DNA from: Karalla daura
Taxonomy: Eukaryota > Chordata > Actinopteri > Chaetodontiformes > Leiognathidae
NCBI GenBank assembly: GCA_029224185.1
Contig: CM055196.1
Span: forward strand, 24,452,673-24,516,672
Length of the DNA: 64,000 nucleotides
Direction of reading: 5' to 3'
The position numbers and the translations under genes are program-made. Shown in pieces: positions 14,353 through 25,145 of the stretch (position 1 is the stretch's first letter; every line of letters begins with the position of its first letter). The notes beneath the pieces are model-generated. The model had not been told where the DNA came from. It did not search any database and saw nothing but the letters and a program-made list of their open reading frames with translations.

Positions 14353-14405
14353 TTGAGCATATGGTGACACAGTGGTTGGTGCTTTGGCCTCACAGCAATC
14401 TGAGC
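14353..14405 (+). repeat. family A repeat fragment, copy 2
   Basis: GGTGACACAGTGGTTGGTGCTTTGGCCTCACAGCAA is the start of the family-A consensus; the rest is lost. Confidence 0.55.
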
Positions 14406-15846
14406 CTTTCCCCGTATTTGACCTCTATCTGATATTCTTATGACAAACATACAAATGAGACTCAGGATATTTCTGTATGTCCTAAATTGAATCAAATGCG
14501 ATCAGTCTTTTAAAGTGACCTCAGTCTGAGCGATCCTGTAACATTTCATATGTTTACATCATAGATCGTGGCTCCACCTCCACTTCTACCTCTACACTCC
14601 AGTGCCTTGGTGAAGAGGGAGCCACCACTGCTATACAAGGGGCCATCATGAACATCTGTTTCTTTCTTTGATCGTCACCTTCTTCCTCCCTTGAACACTC
14701 CATCTTAATGTTGCCAGCTCAGGTTGAACAACACTACAGACGCACGGACAGGTGCAGCCTCCATATTTACAACATGTGAATATGCTTCGAAACCTGCAGT
14801 GAAAACTTTTTGGACTCCTGTAAAATAAAATGTTATGTCATAGACGTGTATGATAACTTGTGACAACATAGGATTGCTAGTTCTTGCAACAATTAGTTAG
14901 GACTGAATCATCCATATAGCTGATGCATTATGACTCATCTTCACCTGACTCTTCCCTGGAGGATCCAAAAATACCTGGAACACTGTGGACACATGTCAAC
15001 CTGAACAACAGGAGATCAAACCTGGTTCTTTTCTCCCCTTTTCTTATTACTTGTCAAGAAAGATTGATCACTAGCTCCCTTCAGAAATGTCCCCAGGCAC
15101 CATCCAGCATGCAAAGGCAAACCAAAAATATGTCACCTCTTGATTGATTGTTTGAAAAGTTAAGTGATGAGTCACACTCCTGTGACCTTGAGGAAAAGTT
15201 GGATTAGTTACATGAGCACATTTCCAACAAGGGCGCGGTGACAGAAATGAAGCGTCGCAGTAGTCTCGTAACTGTCACAGAAAACACGAGACATCCAATG
15301 ACTGGTTTGCTGACTTGAGGCTCTCCCATCCACTGATTGGCTTCAAACTGGGACCTGTTTGGTGTGAGCGTCAGCGCTAATCACAGAGCCATCAAAACAG
15401 CAAAACAGCAGAGTGTGTGTTTGATATGAGCGATGAACACTGTTTCACTTGGCAGCTACTTTAGGTTTAAGTCTTAGATCTATTCCAGTTTAAGTTCAAA
15501 CATTCTTACCTTTTTGTGCATTTTTTGCGCTTAATATTATTATGTCGTGTTTAATACGTTGTAATATTTCCATTTCACTGTCCACATCGACTGTTACAAC
15601 AGAAATGTAACTTCCAACACTTTCTGTAGCAGTTTTAACATCTCATGAAAAAGCACAGAAACTACTTCACAACTCAGAAACTGAAGATTCATCCACGTGT
15701 TTTAAACAGTAGACTGTTGTCTGCATTTGTCCTCAAACGAGGTCGAGTTTAATCTTTGATGTTGAAAGTGAATTAGTAGCTGAAATATGTCTCACTTATG
15801 TTCCGCTCACCTGAGCAGAGGAACTGATGCTTTGCTGCACTTTCTG
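14406..15846. other. intergenic, no gene seen
   Basis: Nothing recognised. Confidence 0.5.
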
Positions 15847-15915
15847 CAGTAGATGTAATGCTGTCAGCATTACATCTACTGTTTTTTTCTTTAAACTGGG
15901 GTTTAAAGAAAAAAA
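15847..15915. repeat. two abutting perfect hairpins
   Basis: The first has 17-bp arms (15847-15863 and 15865-15881, CAGTAGATGTAATGCTG and its complement) around a single T. The second has 15-bp arms (15882-15896 and 15901-15915, TTTTTTTCTTTAAAC and its complement) around TGGG. They touch with no gap. No coding frame explains them. Confidence 0.95.
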
Positions 15916-16449
15916 TATTAAAGAGAAGCTGTGTCAAAATGTTCAAAAGGTTTACAAAGAAATGGGTCAATTTGTGGTTGCTCAGAAGCGTCAGATTCAG
16001 GACATATTGTTAAAAGTTGAAAGAAAGCAGTTTTATTTAAACTAACATCATTTTGTGAGTGATTGACAGCTGCAGTGCTGGAGAGGGTGGTGATTGGTTT
16101 GATGGGAGGCAGATGGGTGAGCAGGGCAAACCAGGGTAAACCAGGACAGGGAGGTCGACCGATTCACAAACACAACACAAATGCACAGACTCAACAAACT
16201 GCTCGGGTTTGTGTACCACAGTTGAGTGAGGTGAGTGAGGCCATGCACCAAACGCCCTTCAGTGGACACACCTGCACGTTGAAATTGTACTTTTTCAAAA
16301 ATGTTAGAAGTGTAATGCAAATGCACCTAGCGTTTTATCGTCTTCATGCCGGAAAATGTTGTTTTTCTAAATGTGAAAATCTGTTAAATTCCCTGACCTC
16401 TACCTGCTGTGAAGTGTGCTTCATTACACTGCATTTGTTTACACAGGCA

Positions 16450-16518
16450 GCGGAGGAGGAGTGGAGGAAGCAGGCCGGGATGAGGCCTGAGAGCGGACAG
16501 AAGAGGAGGAGGATTTGA
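16450..16518 (+). other. possible terminal exon (weak)
   Basis: A good acceptor (TTGTTTACACAG) is followed by 23 codons with a Glu/Arg-rich reading (AAEEEWRKQAGM...GQKRRRI) and a stop. No partner exon was recognised and no family match, so it may be chance. Confidence 0.12.
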
Positions 16519-16689
16519 CTCGTTCTGATCAGCAGCTCTGAGGCGCCCCCCAGCCACAGGCTGCTGACCCCAGCTGAGCCGCTCCGCTCCGTTTGCATTG
16601 TTTACCACTGGGTTTGTAACAAGCAGCTTTCTGCTGTGACTGTCAGGGTGGGGCCGTGCACGCCATCCCTCTCCAGCAGGTTTGTTTCT

Positions 16690-16930
16690 TCAAAACAGAC
16701 GAGAACTGACGCATAAACGAGAGCAGAGCTTCAAGTCAAAGCCGGTTAATGAGAGCCCGGGGTGGGGGCGTCTCTGCTGAGCCCTTCAGGGATGTTTTGG
16801 GTCTATTAACATAATGTCAATCAGGGAGGGGGCCAAGCTGATGACCTCCTGAAAAGATGCAACCCTCTCCCACTGAAACGTCCATAAGAGGTGATTACTG
16901 GTGATTACCAGATGGACGAAGCAGCTATTT
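16690..16930. promoter_or_regulatory. possible conserved non-coding block
   Basis: Non-repetitive, mixed composition: CCGGTTAATGAGAGCCCGGG, GTCTATTAACATAATGTCAATCAG and AGGTGATTACTGGTGATTACCAG (homeodomain-like ATTA/TGATTAC sites, one duplicated 10 bp apart). By appearance only. Confidence 0.2.
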
Positions 16931-17159
16931 AATATATGTTGCTCTATAATAGTTGATTACACTACATTTACATAGTAAATGTCAAGAAGCTACACTATAA
17001 CATTCTGAACTTTATTGTGAAATCTGACCAGTTGTTCCAGTAATGCAACCATGTTAAGATGTAAATATTTGACATTCAGCAAAGCAAGAGCTTCTTGTTT
17101 TTATAGCACACCACAAACTCTCAGAGCTCCAGGACTCAAACTGCAGGGAGACAAACTCT

Positions 17160-17760
17160 GACAATAGTTGCATTTCCATTAGGATTTTGTTGGCAAAATA
17201 AAAGTGATATTTCTCAAATTTTGAAAAAGTCCAACGGATACTTGCAGGTGTTTCCACTGAAGGGTGTTCTGCCCATAATTTTTAATGAAATCTCATCCCA
17301 CGAGACTCAACTTTGAGGAAGATGGACGTCCAAAACATTGTTTTATTAGATATCTTAATTAGATTTGGAAAAAGTTGAGTCTCGCGCCCTACCGTGCCAT
17401 CTTGTTTGAAGTGGACTGGTCATGTGAGTCTCCACGTCAGGTCACGTGACATGCTACTGTGAAATGTGTTTCCATCACATGATGTTATATATTACATACA
17501 TTGTCATCACACCCGCGTCTGACACACTCAAATGCAGCACGGCTCAGACTGCAGTTCACAGGGAGGGATCTATTAAACACTAATAAAGTGACACATTATT
17601 CTGAATATGTCATACAGTGTGGCACTTCTATATCGTCACGCCTGATAAACCACCTCATGAGAGCGTAAAAAGGTTGCGTTTCCATTGCCAGATTTTCATT
17701 GCGATAGTTTTTTTTATGCTCGGGGGCAATAAAAATTCTCCTACAGATTCCATAAGCCAG
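17160..17760. repeat. degenerate dispersed repeat (family C), large copy
   Basis: The core 17337-17436 aligns with 47889-47976. The flanks carry two related same-orientation segments beginning TTGCATTTCCATT (17168) and TTGCGTTTCCATT (17673), each followed by a GCAAAATAAAA/GCAATAAAAA-type motif. Confidence 0.5.
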
Positions 17761-18840
17761 ACCAACGGGTTTGTGCAGCATTTCTAAACCTTGAGTCAGT
17801 TTAATTGTTGATCATCTCCAAATCAGTATGAGGATTTTTTCAGAGGCCTGTAATTGTTATATATTAGCAACATATTACAAACACTGCTTTGTGGGCTTGG
17901 TAAAAGCTCTGAAATTGCTTTCTGTCAATTCCAGCGTTCCCTTGTGTATTTCAGGGGCCAGTGGCTGTTCTGTTGCTATGAGACTTTACTGGAAGAAACG
18001 GGCTGCATAAATATTGTCATTTTTATTGTTTGTGAATTCTCCTCCTGATTGTTTTGACATCATAAAACAAGGGAGGATATTAAGGTCTGGACTCTGTGAA
18101 GCATATATTCACCTCATAAACTCATATTGTCTGGACGGTTCTAATGGTTCCATGATGAAACCAGTTTTATTGGCTGGTAAACAGACGAATCATGCCAGTA
18201 GTGATTCTGCTGCTGACGCTCAGCTTTAACAACCTTCACCTCTTCAACCAAATCAAATATGTCTCCGTCGTGTCTCTTGGGAAAAGCTTCAACAAAGTCC
18301 AGCTCTGCTCAGCTTATGAAGGCCGGTCTTTCTGTAATGTGAATTTTTAAGACTTTAGTTTGACATGTTCACTCATTTGTTTTCTTGCTGAGAGTTAAAC
18401 AAAATGATGGATGTGAATCTTGTAGCTGTCAAATGTTTAATGGGAAGCTGGTCAGAAATGACTTGCCCACATCGGTCCAACATTGTTAAAATGCCTCCTC
18501 CATTAACTCTGAGACTGTTAAAAAAACTGTGCAATTGCCTTTTTATTTTCACGTTTGGAGATGGATTAAAACATGAGTTCCGTGTGTGTGTGGATTTTGT
18601 CATCTTTTTTTTCAGTTCTGCTAAATCCCCTTCTTTACAGCCCAAATGCTGCTCTGACCTAGCTCTCTGCTGTTTGAGGCCAAGTTAACGCTGCAGGAAG
18701 GAGTCGACCAAATCCCCCTGTTCAGCCCATATAGTATGTGACATGTCTGATGGTTTTATCACAGGACAGTTTAATTTATGTCCTGAATCAGATAGGTGTG
18801 AGGTCCTGCACACGCTTTAGGGTCACTACAGGGCCACAGA
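17761..18840. other. intergenic, no gene seen
   Basis: Frames up to 94 codons on both strands without supporting context. Confidence 0.45.
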
Positions 18841-19011
18841 CCAGTGATGGCCAATGGGAGCACTGGATCAATTGGTTCGGTTCAGGTCAAACACAGCCAG
18901 GTTCTCCACAGACCAATGACAGCCCTGCTCTGAACACTTGGTTTTACTACTGTTCCATTTAAATGTTAATGAGCTGGGCGTCATCCGCCCACCTCCTGCT
19001 GAGCAGAAGAC

Positions 19012-19176
19012 ATGGGGACGCCATCGTTCGACCATGGCAACGCTTCAGTGTGTGAGAGAAACGACTGCTGGACGACAAACCAGCTGGAGTACCAGAGGCA
19101 CGCGAGGAGCCCTACATACAGACTGTCACACACAAGTGAGGATGAGAAAACGCCCGAACCTCGCTCTGGCAGCTGA
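19012..19176 (+). other. candidate small open frame or 5' exon (54 codons)
   Basis: The ATG frame begins MGTPSFDHGNASVC and ends PEPRSGS. Its composition is balanced and protein-like, unlike the nearby frames. Three CCAAT or ATTGG boxes lie 95-165 bp upstream (18851-18855, 18871-18875, 18913-18917). Alternatively a donor-like CACAA|GTGAGG at 19135 would make it a first exon. No homologue is recognised. Confidence 0.15.
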
Positions 19177-20868
19177 GGTACAGGGAGCGAGGGTGGGGCT
19201 ATGCAAATCGACTTCCTTGTTATGTAACAAGGAGACTGAAATCAAAACAGCTTGTTGAGAGACATTGTCTGACTACAGCAGTCCACTACACACTGACTGA
19301 CTCCTGATATATGAATACACATCCTAAAGCGATGAAAAGGTGAGGCTTGTATATGTTGCCTTAAAGCATAATTTGACTTTGATTTGAGCACAGATATTGA
19401 CATTTTCATTTAAACAGACACTTTTATTTTGTAAGGAAAAGCAAGGTGTGTGTGTGTGAGGATTTTACAAATTCCCAGCCTATTGTCCCCGTCCACCCCT
19501 CCTGTCGGAGTCTGATGGTGTCACGTTGAGTCACATAAAATTTCGTCATGAAAAGTCACGTCCTGTGTGTGACGACACCTCTTGACCTGCACATGCTTCA
19601 GGGTCACTTCAATGTTGTAAAACTGTTCTTGGTGACCATGCAAAAGGTCACATGTCAGTAAAATTCAGGACTGAGCATGAAAACCTTCAGTGTGAACGTA
19701 ATCTACAGCTTCACTTCCACCGCCAGCGTGTCCCATCCCTCATGAGGCTGAGGATGTGAATGTACACACATCTGCTCCGTGTTCAGAGGCTCTGTGGAGC
19801 TCCTCGGATCAGGGTCCTGAGTGGTGGATCTGTGCTGGAGACAGTGACCTGAATGGATTCGTATGGACGGGACATGCGTGCGATGGAAGTGAAGCTATAG
19901 AAACATGCATTTTTCACAATGTCAAACTGGTCCTGTAATGGTTGAAATTAGGTTTTAGATTCTCAATTTCCCCACATATTTGTCTTGTGAAAAACCATAT
20001 ATTTTTGAGTCATGGTTTTGGCAAGTGAGAGGCATACTTGTGTATATTTAATCTGTCAAAATTCTTTAACAGTTTCTCATCTTAACTCCGTTCAGATGTT
20101 TCATCCTTTCATTAGTCACCAGAGTATGAAATGGTCTTTGTCAAACATGAGCATTTCATATAATCTGACTTTTGTCACGTGTTTCTGGGAACCAAGAAAC
20201 AAGAAAGTACAGTTTTAAATCTGTCTGGGATTAACAATAGCTGGCTGTGCAGCAAATTACACATGGGCTAGACTTTATTTTCCTGTCGTTTTAATCTACT
20301 GAACTGAAGCTTTGCTAAGGAGGAATTTAAGACAAGACACACTTTCCATTCCTGAGGCTTCCTGAGGGTTTAACTGGCTTCAATAAAAACCTGACCTGAA
20401 AAGTTGTTCCAAAGAGGATGTGAGTAAAATCAAGTATTTAACTTTAAATAATGGGTTGATTCATAAAGCTGTAAGACTTGTGATCATAAAATCATGAGAA
20501 TCGTATTTGAAAAGGTTGGCTTCATTTCCGTCCTCCTTGGGGCAGAGGTCCTCATAGTCACAGCTCAGAAGTGAATAAATAGCTTTGATTTATATAACCC
20601 TAGGGACAGCTTACAGATCAGGCAGCGTGGACGACAGTCAGCGTTTCAAGGCCCTTGTATGACACATGCTGCCTCGTGCTGACAGACTGTGTATGTAAAT
20701 GTGTTCCTCGACTCTCAGAGCAGATCGAAGTTAAACACGTCAAGAGGCATCTGAAACACGGGACCCCGAGGAACTCTCCCGGGTAAAATGAGGACGAAGC
20801 GCTGCATGGAAGCAATGCAAGCAAGCAACAGGTGAAACCAATCAGAGCAAATAGCAAAGGCACATGTA
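19177..20868. other. intergenic, no gene seen
   Basis: Nothing recognised. Confidence 0.5.
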
Positions 20869-20892
20869 CACACACACACACACACACACACA
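20869..20892. repeat. (CA)n microsatellite with (GGCA)4 tail
   Basis: A CA tract followed at 20895-20910 by GGCAGGCAGGCAGGC. Confidence 0.93.
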
Positions 20893-21189
20893 TGGGCAGG
20901 CAGGCAGGCCAGCCAGGTGGCAGTGAAGCAATCTGAAACATAAACGTATCTTCAACACAAAACGTGGGAATGATAACAAAAGAAAATACTACGTCTTTAG
21001 GCAGCTGCCTAGGATGACACAGTTTATACAGTTTTAATCTATGTGTGGTTCATTAAGCCCCCTAGAGTGTGTCTCTTCATGCTGATGTAAGAGAAAGAAG
21101 AACTGGATATTGTCCAACAATATGACCCAGTACAGTAAAGCTAATTACATGCAGATGTTGGATGGTGAAGACTGTGAAGACAAGAAATC

Positions 21190-21390
21190 CCACAGTCGCC
21201 TTCACCTCATAGAAGAAGGTCTGTGGTTTGAGTCCCAGATGGCCTGAGGGTCGTTTTCTGCAGAGTTTGCACATTTTCCCTGTGTCTGCATAGGTTTCCT
21301 GCTGTAGTTGTAGTAGAAAGCATGCGTCATACCAGGATCAGACAACATGAATTCAGGCTGGTTTCCAGTCAGTCCTATGACATGGACTGA
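21190..21390 (+). repeat. dispersed fish repeat, family A, copy 3
   Basis: GCCTTCACCTCATAGAAGAAGGTCTGTGG, then TTTGAGTCCCAGATGGCCTGAGG, then CAGAGTTTGCACATTTTCCCTGTGTCTGCATAGGTTTCC: the usual order of a very common fish repeat. It contains a B-box-like GGTTTGAGTCCC, so a tRNA-related SINE origin is possible. Confidence 0.75.
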
Positions 21391-24029
21391 CTGTTGACCA
21401 ACAGTACCAACAGTGCTCTGACACATGACCACAGTGAAGACAAGCATGTGTTGAGACTACAGGGGATTATGGGATTATGAAGGAGGAATAGAAAATACTA
21501 TTCCCAAAGATTTTCTGTGTTGTTTACAGACAGTAATAGAATAGAAGCTTGATTCATGTACACAGTGTTATATAATGATTATATAATGGGATGTTCATTT
21601 TCATTAACTTACCTTACCATACCTGTTCCTGGTGAGCCCCTGTCCTGCATGTTTTACATGTTTCCTGCTCCAACACATCTGATCCTAATGAATGCCTCAT
21701 AGCAGAACGGATGACTGGCTGATCATTTCAATCGCAGACTTCATGGAATGGAGAGAAGTGTGCATCGTCTGATGGACCCAGATAATACATTCAACACGTT
21801 TGCTCCACTGGCGTCTCATCGAGCTCAATGTGTTAACGTGTGAAAGCAGTCGCGCGGCCTCCTTATGAAATGAATCCACTGCTTTACAACTGCTCTACAG
21901 GGGTCAGAGCATAGGCTTTAAGTACATGATAATCTCACCCTTTACAAGTTAAGATCACAGACTTGCTGTTTTGCTGCCACATCAATGGATGACTGTTACA
22001 TGTAGCTGTTAAAGCTGGCAACTCTCCCTGAGCACAAACAGTCTTAAATCAGCAGGAGGACCTTTAATAGCTCCAAATAGCTCCAAAGTCCGTATTAAAG
22101 AGCAAAGCAGGTTTAACAGTGGCCACCTGTAACTCTGACTTCCCATCATTCTGCTCATGCTTTTGTTTTTTTGTTTTTTTGTTTTGTTTATTTTTGCAAA
22201 ACCAATGCACACATTAAAACATGATTGCTGTGTTTAAATACAACTTGTCATGTGAAGCTCTTTTACCTCTAGCACCTCAGTATCCTCAGTGCAGAGGATG
22301 CTTTGGTGGTTTAGTCTTGAAGGATTTCACTGCTTGAAACCTCTGCAGGCCACAACACTGAGGATTCAAACCATTTTGGTGCATTTTTTAGAGCAACTGC
22401 AGATCTGCGTGTCTTAAGCCACTGTCACGGAAGTGCTCATAAATAGATGGTCATGAATAATAAAAGCTAAAAATAAAGCACAGGCAGCATGGCTGGCTAA
22501 ACTCTGCTCTCTCCCTCCTTCATATGACATGCAAATAGTCTTTATTCTGAATATTTGGAATCAATTATTAGAGGATTTTCTTCCACTCTGCTGCTGTTGT
22601 GGAGCTTTAAACTATGCACAGCTTGTGAGGAGATGGCACAGAAAAACCCTTGCAGACGTTCCCTTGAATGAATGAATCTGTAAACTCTGTGGAAGGTTTT
22701 TGCACTTTGACATCAAAACGTTCTTGAGGTCTATGTCCTAAGCTCAGCCATATGGACTGGATTACTATAGTGTTTATAGATGGGGGTCCAAACACCATGA
22801 AAACAAGGCCCTGGAAATTCATCATTGTCAGTGAAAACAAATAGTCCATCCAGCTTCTGTCCAGAGAATAAAGTTAGGTTTGAAATCATCCATTGTCAGA
22901 TAAGAGTTCCAGATTGTTTTATTAAGATTTTGTATATTTACTGAATAAATATACAAAAACAAATGGTGAGTATGAAGAGCAACAACATAAACATAATATG
23001 ATGCTGAAAGTACATTTGACTGGTAATACATAATCTAGGTAATTTCACCTATATTTTGATGCATACTCATATTTAGGTACACTACGTATTGATCTGCAAA
23101 CACTCAACAGAACCTTGAAGACGGATGAATCAAATAGTCATTTTGTGTTTGTACATTCTAAATAAAATATATTTATATCTCCAAAAATCTCCAAATTTAG
23201 AAATCTGTTGTTATGGGAAGATTCACTTTAATTCATTTTTACGCAATGCTTCTGTACTAATATAGATGATTATTCATTATTATTATAGATATACAGTGAA
23301 TGAGGGTTTTAAAGGATAAGTACTTTAACTCATTAACACCTGCATGCTTCATTCACCTGCTGCACAGACTCGCTAAGTTTAAACCACGGCACCGATCAAA
23401 ACGTACACCTACTACTGCCTCTTGAAATGATCCTCTTGTGTTCTGTGAGGAAAGATATATTTAGCATCCAGCTCTTGCCTAGTCTATGTATAAATACATT
23501 TGCCAGAACAATTGTGGGAATTCAGTCAGTAAGAGTTGGAGCCTGTGCTTGGATATTGTCAAGAGACCGGAGCCGGAGGTCAAGCGCTTTCAGTGTTTTT
23601 AGTTCCTCGACATCTGCTCCAGTTCTGTGAGCGCTTATCCATTTAGATAAAAACACAGGCTGCTGCAAAACTCAAGTAATTAATGCATTATTTGATTAAA
23701 CACACACGCACACACACACACACAAACATGCACATGAAGAAAAGCTCAAACTGCAGAGTGAAATCTACAGCCATCCTCCAGCCTTCCTCCTGCTATCCAT
23801 TTAGTAAATCCCACGTTGTGATCCTTATCTCCATCTTATGGGCCCTGTGCACCTGTCCTGAAAACCCCTAATTTTCTGCCCTGCTCTTCCTTCTCATCTT
23901 CCGTCTTCCATCTCCTCTCTTGTGCATCATAAATCCTTTGTTTTGCTCTACATCTCAGTGTTTTCTGCTTTTTTTCTTTTTGTCCTATTTTGTTGTGTGT
24001 TCCCACATCCACGATGGTGATCGCTAGCT
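21391..24029. other. intergenic, no gene seen
   Basis: A/T-rich; a short (CA)n lies at 23699-23722. No coding sequence recognised. Confidence 0.5.
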
Positions 24030-24190
24030 TCTATTCCTGGTCACTGGACTGGTTCTTATATTGTGCTTCATACTCTCCATGACAGTTCAAAGCTCTGTAA
24101 CGACTACACCACAAATCACCTTCACCCATTCACACCTTTTTATGGACCAGTGGCAGAGGCTAACCTACTGTACATCTGTAAAAGATGTAG
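24030..24190. repeat. dispersed repeat, family B, copy 1
   Basis: GGACTGGTTCTTATATTGTGCT, AGTTCAAAGCTCT, ACCACAAATCACCTTCACCCATTCA and AGTGGCAGAGGCT occur in the same order and spacing at 38205-38345. Confidence 0.7.
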
Positions 24191-24924
24191 AAAATGTGTT
24201 CAGGATGATTATGTTGAGATGGAGGACCTGCAGGAGGACCTACTACTGCAGAGTCACCGTCTGCTGCTGAAGGAGCTGCCCAGGGCAGCGACAGTCTGAC
24301 GTAGAGGTGTGACAGGTGTTTTACATGATGGATATCAGCTCAGCTGCCTTCCTCCTCTCACCCACCTCCAGTCCAGGATGGAGCTGGCTTTCCTCATCAC
24401 ATGCTTCAGGAGCGTGTTCAGCACTAAATGGTTTGAGCCAAGTCACTCTGATTTCTCTGAGGGACATTAAAGGGTGCCGTCATATCTCTGTGGGTCCATG
24501 TTCGCTCCATCTAATCTAGTCCAGTCCAGTCTAATCCAGTCAGTCTCGTTCATATTAACTTTGTATTAACAGCATCTTCTGTGACGGTCTGGATGTGTCC
24601 CTCCTCACTATCAGTAAAATGAACTGCGTGCAGGGTCGAGTGCAGTTGAGGCAGAAAAGTGGACTACTCCCTTCTTGTCTTTTATCCAACCACTTGGTCA
24701 GATGAATTAATTACACGTTAGAGCTCCTCTGTGGCCTCTCTGCTCCTCTCCTCTACTCCCTCTCCGGTTCTCATCATCCGTCTCTCCTCCTGGCTGCAAG
24801 CTTTGCTCGGCTCTAACCTCGGCTCCTAGGGGGGCTTTTTTTTTCCACTCGAGCCACGTAAGTTGGGTTCGTCTTCTATCTTACATATGTTTTCTTAACC
24901 CATTATGTTGACTAGAACATGGCA

Positions 24925-24928
<4 letters not shown>
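24191..24928. other. intergenic, no gene seen
   Basis: The 78-codon frame ending at 24299 runs out of the family-B repeat and is not supported as a gene. Confidence 0.45.

Positions 24929-24958
<30 letters not shown>
24929..24958. repeat. (AC)15 microsatellite
   Basis: Pure CA tract adjoining family-A copy 4. Confidence 0.97.
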
Positions 24959-24959
<1 letters not shown>

Positions 24960-24962
24960 ACT

Positions 24963-25145
24963 CATTCATGCATAGTCTCACAGTTTAGAGTTTCCGGTCG
25001 AGCTAAACATGCATGTTTTTGGAATATGGCCCGAAAAAAATGGACACCGCACAGAAAGGCCATCAGTCCGAGCCAAGACTTGAACCCAGGTCATTTTTTC
25101 TCTGAGGTTGTATAGCCAACCACTCTCATGCCATGTCACCCTCCA
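24963..25145 (-). repeat. dispersed fish repeat, family A, copy 4
   Basis: Reverse orientation: AACATGCATGTTTTTGGAATATGG, CACAGAAAGGCCATCAGTCCGAGCCAAGACTTGAACCCAGG, then AACCACTCTCATGCCATGTCACC. A CA tract abuts the same end as in copy 1. Confidence 0.75.

Noticed and set aside
16063..16518. 151-codon plus-strand frame
   Set aside because: Mixed composition with no family motif. Only its last 23 codons have splice context, reported separately as weak.
17955..18010. Acceptor-preceded reading with LYWKKR, as in the human KITLG membrane-proximal tail
   Set aside because: Only six residues agree, the preceding residues are not a membrane helix, and a stop follows at once. Probably coincidence.
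21190..21260. Possible tRNA gene (B-box-like GGTTTGAGTCCC)
   Set aside because: No cloverleaf can be drawn; it belongs to dispersed repeat family A.
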